A stretch of 64,000 bases of DNA from Piper betle (GCA_033002965.1 JAURVB010003514.1:1-64000), one strand, 5' to 3'. Positions 11,022 through 23,139 are shown, counted from the stretch's first letter. Made by a program: numbers and translations. Notes: generated from the sequence alone by a model not told the origin.

Positions 11022-13564
11022 AGCTATAAGTGGAAGGGGCATCTTAGCAAACATGGAGAAGATGAAACAGAGTATAAACGGTGAATTTTGTTGAGAAATG
11101 AGTGAGTGCATAGAGTTTTGCAGATACCATTTACATGGCCAAGTTGAAGTGTGCAAGAGTGCAAGATAAGGTTCACGGGAGGGGATGCGACCAGGTGCAA
11201 TAATTAAATGGTGGGATTTTTCCCTGCGAAATTTTTGCATGTTATATAAAAAATAATAGTCTAAGTTCTAATATACACTGTTGTTTTTTTCTGTTTTACT
11301 CTTTGTTTGGAGGGGATGTTTTGTACCATCTGCGGGAATCTAATGTCACTCAAACATAGTTTTTTTTAATGCTCTTGAGCATACAAAAACTTGTTTCTGC
11401 ATATGAATTTCTGCTTCAAATCTGCATTTTCTTTTCATATGTTTTAGTTTTCATATTTATCTTGATTCATCATTTTCAAAACCATACATAGAGAAAATCT
11501 TTGACAATTTCAGTCCCACTATCATTGTTGTATTACTGATATCATTTAACTATTTACTTGTTTCCTTCATGCCCATTTAATCTGTTCTTATAATCTTTTA
11601 AAATTCTGATCTCCTTGTTTCTTTCATATCAGCTACTCTTCCAATTATCAGGTTATTAAATAAAATGCTGCCATAATAGTAAAATGTTCTGTCTTGATTC
11701 AAGTAATCAGAAAAACAAAAGCAATCAGGAAAACTAATCTTATCATGCTCAAGTGGTTATATCATATTCTTTTAGTGCATGACTAAGAGGAAAGTACAGA
11801 CGTGGAGATGTGCATCATCACTCTTGTTTTATATGTTTCATACCTTCTTGCTGATGCTATTAGTTTTGACATGATCAATTCTAAAAAGCTTCCATGGATG
11901 TTTGAAAGGGAAAATTAGCCGGCGAAGGAAGAAGAGAGTAAAAAATGTATTACCTAATTCCCTAGCTTTCCACTATTCACGAGCTTGAACACTCGTTTTT
12001 AATGACAATTCCTGAATCTCTTGTAAAATCATAAGAAATCAATAGTTGAGAAAGAAACAAAATTCTTAGGCATGCACACCCTCGTCCTTGTTTCTCTTAA
12101 GTCGCGCGCTTGGCAACCGAAAATTGAGAGAAAATCTGTTGGGAAGGCTGTTTAACCCAGTCTCTCCTTTTATCGAACCTTATGTTGCCTAATTATAATT
12201 CCGTTTACTTATATTAAGTTAGTCATTCTGCCTTTCTGCCTAATCCCACAAACACTTCTCAATAAGTTAGATAAAATGAATTCATTTTCTTCTGTTTGGT
12301 TGCCAACAAAAGAAACTTACAGTTGATTTCTTCTCTTTTACGAGATTGTTATTATCAATATAATGATATGGGTTGAAAAAAATTACCCAAAACAAAGAAC
12401 TAGCAGGTATCTGAAAATATGATGTAAATAAGGGTATTATTGTGACTAAACTGAAACAAACCAACAAGAATCAAAGCCAAACCAAAGATGCACGTACTAA
12501 CAGTGGATAGACATTATCTTCCACTTGGAGGAAACCTCGTGTTTCTTCTCTCCGAAGTCTCCACCGTCCAGGACAGAAATGTCACCTTCAAAGAACGGAG
12601 AAAAGGATAAAGCTGTGAATCTCTTGAGCAAGGATATGTTGATCCCACAAACAGTTCTATAATTATAGACTAGTGTAGCAGATAAATACCCTGAAAATGA
12701 TGGATACCCATTATTTTGCTCAAATGATAAACCTCTCTTTTGTATTCTAACAATCATGAGTTTTATCACCTTCAAGCACGTGGATATGATAACAACGCAA
12801 GCATACGCATTGACCTCTCAATTGCATCAAAGAAAAAATTTTTCATCAACATCAGCAATGTTGAGTAGCTCATCAATTATTCCACGAACTGCCCATTTCA
12901 AATGGTTATCGTCAGATTGTTAAAATCTCGTCTGCAGTTTTGTTTCTTTGTGCCTCTTCGAGAGGACATAGAGACAGTGAACCTTACTTCACAGAAACGC
13001 CCACCTCCAACCAATCAAGCAAGAAGTGTTTCTGCTAAAGTTGGTACTTTGGCAGCGTCAGAAAAGAAAAAAATCACAAGCACTCTAAAGCTTCCATTCT
13101 AAAAATAATACATTTCATGAATATAAAATCTGAACTAGGCAGATTCTAATAGTATACATCAAACATATTGCAAGTATATTACAACCATCTGACACTTGAA
13201 TACTATAATCCCTCAGATCAATGGATTTTCAAACATTATAAAGGTTAAAAAACATAATCAAAACATTTACGTACGGGCAACGAGAGAGAAAATTACACTT
13301 ACTGCTATTAAGACAGACATCCTGGATAAGTCTCTGTTTTAGAATCAGCTATAATCGACGATAATGTAACTCCCAATCTGACTGATGATTATCATATTTT
13401 CTGTCATCTAAACCACATATATGCATAGCAACAATCCACCATATTCCTGCAAGAAGTCTTGCATTTTGAGCTTCAATTTGCTGCGTGAGAATACATGGTA
13501 GCCAACCAGGCAAACATCCACAGAAACATTGAAATCATTTCTAGGCATCAATCACAGACCACCT
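11022..13564. other. Intergenic region between convergent genes (3' UTRs plus AT-rich DNA)
   Basis: This lies between the end of the plus-strand GARP factor and the end of the minus-strand LTO1-like gene, so both 3' UTRs must fall here. I see no coding exon. The short open frames (for example around 12.3, 12.6 and 12.9 kb) have no recognisable motif. No clear repeat boundary was found. Confidence 0.4.
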
Positions 13565-13999
13565 TTAAAACATCGTATCCTTGACGTCAGATAATTTTGG
13601 GTACCCTTCATACTCCAATCGCAATCTCAAAGTTGCTGTAACAACTCGGAATTTCAGCCTCAAAGCATTCATAAGATCTTGAATGCTCTCGTTTTCTGGA
13701 TCTAATAGTGGATACTTATCAATCAATTCTTCAATCTGCTTGATGTTCTTTTGGACTCTTGCTGAGAAAGCAGTAGCATCCACTGCAATGGCCGAATTCC
13801 AAACATTGATGCATCCCCGGTAAAAACCCAGTTCTTCTCCAATTTCAAAACCGTGCTTCAGCCCCACTTCTCTCCCTTCCTGCTTGCCAAGCACCATCCC
13901 ATCCCCATAACCATCTCTATATCCCTCATCAAAATGAGTTTCCTCTAAGTTAACGGAAGAATCAAATATGTCAACAATATTGGATGATTCGATGTCCAT
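13565..13999 (-). CDS. LTO1: LTO1/ORAOV1-like protein, Fe-S cluster adaptor for ABCE1
   Basis: A single coding exon of 144 codons. Residues 26-62 contain ten glycines spaced exactly four residues apart (G26, 30, 34 ... 62; EGYRDGYGDGMVLGKQEG and onward). This deca-GX3 repeat defines the Yae1/Lto1 family. The C-terminal half is helical (QIEELIDKYPLLDPENE, then LRLEYEGYPKLSDVKD). Known role, from yeast and human: with YAE1 it links the cytosolic Fe-S targeting complex to ABCE1/Rli1, needed for ribosome recycling. I started at the ATG encoding MDIESS; an ATG 13 codons upstream is also in frame but adds a non-conserved hydrophobic run. A TTTGCAG acceptor on the minus strand just above 14089 suggests a 5' UTR intron. 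The protein ends in TMF, whereas yeast Lto1 uses a C-terminal Trp. Confidence 0.88.
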   Translation of the reverse strand: MDIESSNIVDIFDSSVNLEETHFDEGYRDGYGDGMVLGKQEGREVGLKHGFEIGEELGFYRGCINVWNSAIAVDATAFSARVQKNIKQIEELIDKYPLLDPENESIQDLMNALRLKFRVVTATLRLRLEYEGYPKLSDVKDTMF

Positions 14000-14137
14000 A
14001 AAGAATGCCCAACAAGATGCTTGCAGAAAGACAACCAAACTTTATCTTAACAATAGGAGCTCTTAGTGACTATACCGAAATCTTATTGCCTGCAAATATA
14101 AAAGCAAAATAAGAATATAATCAACAGGCTTAGCGGT

Positions 14138-14181
<44 letters not shown>

Positions 14182-16403
14182 GAAGAATAACTATTAAGCA
14201 AATCATTATTCCATGAAACATAAAGCAGAATATCATGAGCAAGTAATTTATAAGAATTGCATAAATCGGTTCCGATAGGGAAGTTAAGGATCATCCACAC
14301 TCTTCCACCATAACTTAAACTGACGGTAAGAAAACAGCAACACAAAATGGAGACAGCAATTAGGATGAAGGTGAAATTGAGGGCTAAAAGCAGATATCAT
14401 CAACTGGTCAAAAGGAGAATCATGAACTAATCAGCTGCAGCAACCAGAATAGTAAGAAGAGGGCTAAGAAAGATGAAGACAAAGGAAATAGGAGGACGGA
14501 GGCAACCAGTAAAAGGCAGAAAACAAGAAAAGCTATAGTCTTGCAATTAGAATACTCTAAAGAGGGTTAGAAGAGTTGTGCTCATAGTCGAAAGAATCAG
14601 AAGTGGGCTTTGAATCTTCCAAAGTGGAATTGAACTGATTCAAGCGAAAAATGGGATCGTTATAAATTGGTTTAAATTGACTCCACCACAGAACAATGTA
14701 AACATCCTGTGCATGCATCGAACAATAAATGTCAAATATAATTACACAGTACTAATTATCCACAAAACTCTGCCAATGCTCTTGCATTGTCAATCCCAAG
14801 ATTATGATCATTGGTGTCAGGAGGACATTTGGCAATCAAAACTTTGTCAATTATAATTACATAGATTTTAAGTTAGGATCCATGCCCCAACCACTGTCCG
14901 AGACAAGATGGAAGAAAAAAAGGAAAAAACTAATTATCCACAAAAATAAATCTGAAAGCCAATTCTTTTTTATCAAAGTAAAAGAATAATAAAACTTACA
15001 ATTTGTCAAACTTAAATGATCACCTGAAAAATTCTCATTATGCAGAACTAAACAAATTCAATGTGGAAGCTAAATTTTAGATTCCTGAGATGATTGACTC
15101 TTTCAACAATCAAGAGAGTCCAAAATCAATGTTAAGTTTTTCTTTCCAATTGGACAACCGATTTGAAGGACAGACAAATTTACAAAAATGATTAAGAAAG
15201 GATCAGTAAAAAACAACACTCATGCAAATGGCACACTATTCTCATTAACTTCTAGGAAGTGACTAGTGATCAACAAAATATAAATTCGCAATGCAAGAAA
15301 ATCAAACATTGAATTATTAAAATTGCTGGAATTGACAGATGACATACTTTTCTCAATAATTACCACGTATTGTTCAAGACAATAATAACTATAAAACTTT
15401 TTAAAAAATGATTGAAACCACTCGAGGGGATCATCATGCCAGCAAAATAGGCAAAGAATTATTCTGATTGCCTGAAATTAGAAAAATAAAATTTGCCCAT
15501 AGCACAAACAATTTTTTTTTGGTGTGCAATAAATGCAATCCTCTATCTGATCAGTAAAAAGCTTAAGATCATTGTGAATTGTCCAAAATGAAGATTACCA
15601 ACAACGAATTCCAAAAATTTCAAGCTAAAACCAGAAATTAGTAATTAGTAACTTGTGTTCACAAATATAGCAACAAAAAAAATTCAATTGTATTGAAAAA
15701 CTTTGTTTACCATAAACAATGGAACTGATTTTGCGAACACTATCCTGTCCGTTTCTGTAAAAAATTTTGCAGACACGGACACGAAATATTCTGCCGACAC
15801 GGACATCATTTTATTTAAAACTCAGTCATGCAGCGCACCAAGTAGACATTCAAACTCCTGATTTGGTAAAAAAGTTATACTTATTTTACTAAATATTTAG
15901 AGAAGTAATCTTCACATCATAATGCAGTTCCTCAAGTTAAAAAAATAAACCAAACAAACTGGTCAAATAATGATACTTTTCCGATGAGGTACCCCATCTC
16001 CATCAAACCTGCAGATAGTGGTAACGAAACAGGATTCCCAGTCAACAGCAAAACCCAAACCAGCCAAACTCTATAACATATCACTTGAGTAAAAAACACA
16101 CAAGCATATGCATAGCATAGCAGAGAGTGGATTTGCACGACAATATTTTTCTCTAATAAGCTAGCAGGCACGACTAAAATCAACCACTGGAAACATTTCA
16201 ATATGCATAATACATACATGTAAACAAATAAAACAGTTAGTTAGTACAGATGATAAAATCCAAGAAAAAGCATATAAAAACCGCAATCAGTCCTCATACG
16301 TGGCATCACAAGCTCGCCCTTTTACACAAAAGAGGCATCAAACGATGTCACAAAGGCAAGATCAAGCAAACCAGAAACCAAAGTCCAGGCCACAACCCAC
16401 CTC
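14000..16403 (-). other. Putative 5' UTR/intron and upstream region of the LTO1-like gene
   Basis: No coding exon is visible. The minus-strand 5' UTR probably occupies 14000-14089 and is preceded by an intron acceptor; the donor and first exon were not located. A (TA)n microsatellite lies at about 14141-14178. Words of the type 'acacggaca' at about 15770-15805 recur near 16750-16790, possible subterminal repeats of a decayed element enclosing the PP2C fragment. That is inference only. Confidence 0.35.
14141..14178. repeat. (TA)n microsatellite
   Basis: A continuous run of alternating T and A, directly visible. It falls in the probable 5' UTR intron of the LTO1-like gene and is likely length-variable. 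Confidence 0.9.
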
Positions 16404-16499
16404 CTAGACGATCACGGCGTCAGAGCTGGACCCTTTCTTCCCTTGCTGGGTGTACAGACATACCATAGAGCTGGAGCCGTGGGCAAACATTTGACCTGG
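16404..16499 (-). pseudogene. PP2C-type protein phosphatase first-exon fragment with premature stop
   Basis: On the minus strand the frame reads GSSSMVCLYTQQGKKG, then SSSDAVIV and TAG. Plant group-E PP2C phosphatases share the motif CLYTQQGKKGxNQDAMxVWE at the start of the catalytic domain, just before an exon end. Here the expected NQ is replaced by SS, and the Trp codon TGG after V appears as TAG, followed by GAG and a GT that could be the old donor. No further PP2C exon (the DGHG block, for instance) is found nearby. The upstream frame is low-complexity Arg/Gly. I read it as a decayed, possibly transposon-captured fragment. Identity rests on about 20 residues. Confidence 0.5.
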
Positions 16500-16852
16500 G
16501 AACGAACTGAAGACCACGCTGCCCCGACCACCCGCCGTCCCCCGCCGTCGCCGCCGCCGCCTTCTTCCTCCCCCGACCACTCCGCCACCTCGACAATGCC
16601 CGAGCGAGTCCAACCTCCACGAGCGCTGCCCTGCCGCCACCGCTGAAGGACATCAACAGTGGACAAGCGGTCGGACTTCGGTCATTTCCGCAAGTGCCCA
16701 TTTTCTTTTCTTGCGGACAATGTTTGATGCCAGCAAAAATGCCGTTCCCACACGGACGGTCCGTATTTAAAATACGACACAGCGACGCGGATACGGCACG
16801 ACGCCACAGATTTGGACGCCCCCCAAGCATTTGATTTGTGCACGGTGGCCGA

Positions 16853-17502
16853 TTAGGTTGTTAATTGAGTGAGTCTCACTCTTAAAAATTTGACGTTTAA
16901 TTTAATTTAATTTGACTCAAAATTTAATATTTAAATACTCCAACTTGAATTTTACTCGAACTCGAATCCTTTGAGTTGAATTTAAACAAGGCAGTGTTTG
17001 ACTCAACTTTACTTAAAATCGACTCGTAACTCGACTCAAACTTAATTCTATAAAATAATATAATAATATAATATTTATATAAATATAAAATATATATATA
17101 TATACTAATAAGTTTAATAGTAATTAATTATATTTATTTATATAAAATATAATAACAAAGTAGTGAAATAACTTGACAGTAATTATTCAAATTAAAGACC
17201 TTAGAGGTCGTGGGTCCATGATGGCTTCATTTATTTTAAGTGAGTTACTTTCTATTTTAGAATCAAGCTAGTTTCAAGCTCACGAACGAGCTGGATTTGA
17301 ACTTGTTAAAATTAAACAGTTTAAGTTTATTTGAACTTGAGTTGATCGAACTTGAACAATATAAAAATATTCGAGTTGAGCTCGAATATATATATGTTTA
17401 AAACTCGTTCAATCTCGAAATGAGTTCGAACAAACTTCAAATTATTTGAGTTGAGTTCGAGCGTAAGTCAAATTCAGCTCGCTCGGTTGTTTAGCAGCCC
17501 CA
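16853..17502. mobile_element. Non-autonomous hAT-like element (MITE size, about 650 bp)
   Basis: Flanked by an 8-bp near-direct duplication: GTGGCCGA (16845-16852) and GTGGCCCA (17503-17510). The left end reads TTAGGTTGTTAATTGAGTGAG. The reverse complement of the right end reads TGGGGCTGCTAAACAACC then GAGCGAG, so the terminal repeats are imperfect but alignable. The interior is full of 'ctcgaac/gttcgag/gagttc' words in both orientations, as in hAT subterminal arrays. No transposase frame. One mismatch in the duplication and diverged termini suggest an old insertion. Confidence 0.6.
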
Positions 17503-17510
17503 GTGGCCCA

Positions 17511-18202
17511 CAAACGAGTAAATATTAAAAGAATGAAAACTACTTACACACCACCCTTTAACCCAAAGTATATTTTAAATAATCAATTATACCCCTCACT
17601 TTTAATTAATAAGTGGTTAAATATTAATGATGTGATAGAAATTCAATAATATTTTAATTTGATGATGTGATAAATTCGACAAGAAAAATATATATTTTAA
17701 TATTATTTCTTAACTTATTATTTTATTAATTAAATATAAACATATAAACAATAACATTAATATTAACAAGTGATTAAATATTAATAACTTGACAAAAATA
17801 ACTTCATTAATGTTAATAAGTGATTAAATATTGATAACTCGACAAAAATAACTTAATGGCACGACAAATTTGGTCATAACGTCAAGAAAAATATATACTT
17901 TAAATTTTATTTTCTTAAAAGTAAAAATTAATTAGTCCTTTAATACGACTTATTAACTTGACAGAGAAGTAAATTTTTATAATTAATGTATGTTTTAATG
18001 ATTTTAAGCTTGCGAACAGTACAAACCGAACCAATGTATAAATTTAAATTGAAAATTCGGTTCATTCGGTTCGGACCCGAATGCTGTCCCCCTAGCTCGA
18101 GTTGCAAGTGGCCAGAACTTCACAAAACCTGGCTCTCCTCTACGCCTCCCTCCTCGGCGCGGCGGCAGTGGCGGCGACGACGGCAACGACGGAAACGACG
18201 GA
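17511..18202. other. Intergenic and presumed promoter region of the bL25 gene
   Basis: AT-rich DNA up to about 18050, with a locally duplicated phrase (aagtgattaaatattaataa, about 17768 and 17818), then a GC-rich stretch leading to the start codon. I could not place a TATA box or transcription start. Confidence 0.35.
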
Positions 18203-21200
18203 ATGATGCTGAGACGGTGTTGTGCGAAGGCCGTTCGGTCATTCTCGTCTTCTTCTTCTTCCTCCCCCTCGACGCACTACCACACCATACAAGCGGTGCC
18301 GAGGGAGGTGGTCGGGCCGAGGGCGGCGGCCAAGGAGAGGTCCCATGGCCGCATCCCCTCGGTGGTCTTCGCCCGTGGTGAGGCAGGAGGTGACGGAGCC
18401 GCCCGGCCGGTTTCGAGGAAGCAGCTGCTGACCACGGAGAGGAAGCAGATACATTCGCTGTTGAAGTCCATCAGCCACGAGTCCTTCTGCTGTACTGCTT
18501 TCCAGCTTCAGATCCGTGCCGGCGCCGGGTCTTCTTGCCTGCTTGACTCTGGCTGGGTTCTACCCATAAAGGTCCTTCCTTTTTTACTTGTAGCTTTGTT
18601 TTGGTCGGTAGCTGGTTTGATTCCTGATTTACTGAGGTGTTTGTGATTTTGTAATGTGGTTGTTGTGATGATTGATTTAGCTGTGTTAAGTTGTCCTCCG
18701 GTTATTAGTTTTGGTTTGGAAACATTTGGTCTGGAACATGGAGATTTAGAGAATGAAGGATTGAGGAGTTTTCCTAATAGGAATTGGGAGCCCTTGTGCT
18801 GAAAATAGCATGTAATGTATCAATTTCTTAATGAAACGAAAATCATAATCGGCATCTGCATGTGGATAAAAAATAGGTGGTTAAGCATTCCCTGGATTAG
18901 CTATTGCTCCACCCATGATCATAGTATCGAGTTCTTCCTGATGAGATCTAATATGATCAGATTTATAAGCATCTCTTGTAAAATATGAGCAACAACAAAC
19001 TCCTCCAGGGGCCCAAGCCTCCATTTCTCCTATGCTTTGCCCCCCTTGCTTTGCCATTCCCCTAAGGCGTTATTGTGTAAAAAGATCAGTACAGATTGCC
19101 GTCCACGATTTGTACTGGGTTAATGGTTGGTTGTGTTCCTTGATTTGCCTTTTGAATTAGTGACAGCTTGTTTTCCAAATCACGTGAATTGGCTATGCGT
19201 ACAGATGTTTACTGACTGTTAGTGATTAATCTACTTTTTAATAGTTTTGATGATATTGGATTTGCCCGAATTTGGTTTGGAAGATGAAGATTAAGAGGAT
19301 GGAAGATTGGGGATGAGAATTTATTCATGAACATGTGTTTTGCTAGTGGGACATGGTCATATCTTGTACTTACACTCTCCTTGCTTCTGTAACGGTTATC
19401 GTCCTATCTAGACACAGTTACATGATTTAGCCTCCTATTGTCATCCATGATTTCTACTGATTTATAGGCTGCTTGTTATCTTTGATTTATCCTTTAAAGT
19501 TAGTGGCAGCTTGTCATCCAAATTAGGAGTAGTCATTAATTGTACAACTATTTACTGATTGGGGATTAATTTACTTTCTTATAGTTTTGATAATATGGGA
19601 TATGCACAAATTTAGTTTGTAAGATGAAGATTTGAGGATTGAGGATGAGGATGAACAAGCTTTTTATAATGGAATATGTTGATTGCCAATACTTTTATAA
19701 ACTTTATTTATGGACAGATTGTCACCTAACTAGGGCACAATGGCCTCCTAGTCATCCATGATCCTACCTTAGAGTAGTGGCAGGCATGCCTGTATGAATT
19801 TTTGTTTTCATATTACAAGAAGCAGCTTTCTGTTCAACTATTTACAGATAAACTTGTATCAGTGTTTCATGTCATGTTATGTGGTATCAGAAGAAATCAA
19901 TGGATAATGTGTAGTACTTAACATTACTCTTACTTAACTTTTTTTTGCTTAACATTACTCTTATTTTGCTACTTAGTTTTTTTTGTTATGATTGACTTCA
20001 TTTCTATGTTCTCTTATTGGTAGCCTTTTTTTTCGTAAGCCTTTCTTCAAATTTTCCAAATATGTTTAAACAAAAATTCTTGACTTCTTTATAGTTTTTT
20101 TTGTTTTGATGATTGTCTCTTGTTTTCAGTCATTTACTGGTTACTAATTGTGATGATATGAATCATAATCACGTCATGTGTATCACATTACTTGGATATG
20201 GACACCTCTTGTCTTTTTAGTATTGATTGTGTTTATGTTATGATCCCCAAATAACTTGAGCTTGTTGTTTGAAATTTTAAAATTTTACTGAATTTTTTCG
20301 TCTTTTTCAAATCTTCACTGTTGAAATTTATTTGCTGGACTTCTCTCCAGCTGCTTCTTTCAGTTTATCTTGTCCTACAGGTGTTAGTTTTGTTTCTTGA
20401 TATTAGTTTGACAATTTTATGAATCTGAAGATTTCTCTCCCCTTTGACATTTTCAGGTTCACAAGGACTCAGAAACGGGAGAGATTCTCAATTTGATTTT
20501 CACCTGGGTGGATCAGAACTCTGAGTTACCGCTTAATATACCTCTTGTCTTCAAAGGGGAAGACCTTTCTCCTGGTATTAAGAAAGGTACTTTTACATAC
20601 AATGGTGAAAAACTTTTTAATTCATCAGGTGTCTGAAAACTCTTATGAGAGGTTTATATCTTGCCCTAAGACGTTTATTCCTTTGTTTTATTCAATTCCA
20701 CCAATATGATTAAGGGGATATGGTTCTGATTAGAATCATCTAAGCGCACAGATAGACACGGCTAAACAGCGGGCACAATCTTTTTTTGCCCTTGTTGAGG
20801 TGTAATGCTTGCGTATGTGTTTTCCATGGCTCTCAAATGGAGGTGTCTGCTATGTGTCACACACTGTCATTTATCATTTATCATTTATCAGTAGATAGGG
20901 ACGTATAGATACTGTCATTTTAATAAAACACAGAGCGGAGAGTGTAGCATTAAAATTTTCAGATAGAACACTAGATTTTGATCGATTGATTGAATCAAGA
21001 GTAAGAAGTGCATATTAGGATACTATGTTGGCTGTCTGGCAAATGAATATAAAAATTAGCAACAACCGAAATATTTTTGTGAATTAACTTTTTACTCTTT
21101 CTATTTTAAGTACTTTATAGATGGATTGTCTCTGCCTACAGTTCAGGTAATTGACAATCAAGATACAGGAGGATTACTTTAGTTTTTAGAGTATCATTTC

Positions 21201-22259
21201 TTTGGTTTCAAATGTCGTTGATGGTGGCATGATGTGTACATCTTGCAGTTGAAATACTGCAAGCGTATGCATTAACAAAAACTTACATTCACTTTATTAA
21301 CTGAGTGTGTTGTTAGGATATGGACTCATGGCGTGATGCCAATTGTAGAGTGTGTTTCATTAACCTTAAAAAACGGATCACACTTGACTGTCAATAAGGA
21401 AAGAAAACAGGACATCTTTTTTATCTGAGTAAGGCCTCTTTTTAATATTGTTATAATCAATAGAAGTTTGCTTAAGCAACAGATACTTGTGAAACTGGAA
21501 GGGAGTAAGAAAAAATAGGCAAAATTGCGGAATGGTGGATGTAGAGTGACACTGTAAAATATGTGATAAAAAAGTAAATGAGAGGGTAGCATGGAGGGGT
21601 AGGAGGAAGTAGGAATGCAAGTATTGCTTTTTTTCCCGTTTTTCTACTTATGTTTTTCTTTTGTTTTTGTTTTTTCTTCTTTTTTGTTCAAACTATTTAA
21701 GTTGGAAAGAAATTGGAAGACGCAATGCCCTGTGGGGCCAATTTAATTAGGAGCATAGGAGTGTAAGCTTATGGACAACATCAAGAATACTTATAAAGGT
21801 GCACACCTAAACAGTGCATTTATGGTGAATCTACTTTTCCTCTGTATGGCGAAGTTTGTCTTCTAAGTTTACTTTAGGCACTTTGGTGATATTGGTTTGC
21901 TTTCAAACTCTCCTCATGTAGCATGGCTGGAACTTACAGAATTTCAGTGTCCTCTTTCCAAACTTATTTCCTCTACCTCTTTTACCATTGAATCTTTTAG
22001 GATCTGTTCTAAAGAATATTATTTTTATCTAAACAGGAGGAAATCTGAAGAAACTGAGAAAAACTTGAGATTTCTGTGTCCAACTGATAATATTCCGCCA
22101 AATTTTGAGATTGATGTGAGCAACATGGATATTGGTCAGAAGATTGTTTTGGATGATGTTGATGTTCAGCCCCCTTTGAAGTTACTCAGTAAAAGGAAAG
22201 ATACACTTTGTAAGATAATGGCAACAAAGTCAGACTGTACCAAGTCGGTCAACCTCTAG
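18203..22259 (+). CDS. Ribosomal protein bL25 (Ctc/TL5 family), probably mitochondrial; frame break in exon 3
   Basis: Three exons: 18203-18571, 20457-20586 and 22037-22259. The first 25 residues are Arg/Ser-rich (MMLRRCCAKAVRSFSSSS) and look like a mitochondrial presequence. The body follows the plant bL25/TL5 pattern: REVVGPRAAAKERSHGRIPS, RKQLLTTERKQI, then VHKDSETGEILNL, PLVFKGEDLSPGIKK, GGNLKKLRK, LRFLCPTDNIPP, EIDVSNMDIGQKI and LKLLSK. Established role: binds 5S rRNA in the large ribosomal subunit. Exon 2 ends in phase 1, so exon 3 must start in the frame giving GGNLKKLRK. That frame meets TGA after the A-run at 22059-22063, and the conserved continuation is in the next frame. One missing A explains it. 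With the A restored the protein would be about 240 residues. This is a pseudogene-type lesion, an assembly error, or use of a further acceptor at about 22050 that would delete the conserved GGNLKK. Confidence 0.8.
19121..19830 (+). repeat. Diverged tandem repeat in intron 1 of the bL25 gene (period about 343)
   Basis: The block beginning CAGCTTG at 19164 recurs at 19507, with the same following order: 'tttactgact(g/t)', 'attaatctactttt', 'tagttttgatgatat', 'aatttggtttggaagatgaa'. The start of a third, weaker unit is visible near 19730-19830. This is duplicated intron sequence; no coding potential seen. Confidence 0.55.
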
Positions 22260-22559
22260 GATTTATGTACGTCAAACTTTATTTTTTTCAAGTGATAGGT
22301 TGTTCCTTGATAAACCTCGTTTCATTTGAATTTGTGAATGTGTATGAAGTATTTATCCATGATTCTTTGTCCAATTAAGTGATATAGGATTTCCCCCCAT
22401 CTTTGACATGAAGAGTTCACTTCCAGTTGCGGGCTAGAATGCTGCATTTGATGAATTATAGTAATCCTAAATCTATTGGGCTTACAGATAATCTTGCCAT
22501 ATTTGATTCATTTTGCCATGAACTGCTAGTCTTTTTTCCTTGAATATAGAAGTCAATAT

Positions 22560-22735
22560 CTCTCTGGAGCACTTCCTACCAGCCTTCAACAAAGGTGTCA
22601 ACCCAGAGGTCTACGCGTAAAACATCTCATCGAACTTTCTGAAGCTCTTCCTCACAAGGTGAGCTGGTTTTTCTGCGTAAGTTGGGTAGAAATCTTGTTA
22701 GATACGTGTTTGTTTGATCCCCATGGGAATTCATG
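22560..22735 (+). other. Exon-like fragment shared with 37795-37890
   Basis: The phrase 'ctcatcgaactttctgaagc' followed by 'aggtgagctg' (22626-22675) is matched at 37797-37838 by 'ctcatcgaattttctaaagc' and 'aggtgagctg', and similarity continues into the following 60 bases. A GT donor consensus right after the open stretch makes both look like the 3' end of an exon plus the start of an intron. I do not recognise the protein. Nothing joins it in frame to the bL25 stop at 22259. Confidence 0.4.
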
Positions 22736-23139
22736 CTTTCAATTCTCTTTGGGGTCCAGAAATTGCATGAAAGAAACGTAAATTTAGAAGGTCACAGCTT
22801 TTCTTGCATTTGGACGTTTGAAATTTAATCAAAAGAATTTTCATTTGAGTCAAAATAAACTATCTTCAAAATAATAGAAAATATTCTTATAACAAGAAAA
22901 TTTTTAGCAAATAATATTCTACGATTATAAGATCTTTTTAACTAACAATATTATAATTGAATTTATAATGAAATATTCTTAAAATGTAATTGGTTATAGG
23001 CTAGATAAATAGTTTTGACTTTTGTGTTACCATTTATAATTATTTAATTTTTTTGAATGTAGTAAACATTAATTTCTATTCTTTTTAAAAACTATTAAAT
23101 AATTATAATTTTATTTTTATTCTTATTAATAAAAGCGAA

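Noticed and set aside
14137..14345. 71-codon minus-strand frame ending in an Ile-Tyr repeat
   Set aside because: Its end is just the (TA)n microsatellite translated, and the rest falls in the probable 5' UTR intron.
16412..16830. Larger minus-strand frames around the PP2C fragment as a complete gene
   Set aside because: Upstream of GSSSMVCLYTQQGKKG the sequence is Gly/Arg repeat without conserved blocks, and the frame stops at TAG with no further exons.
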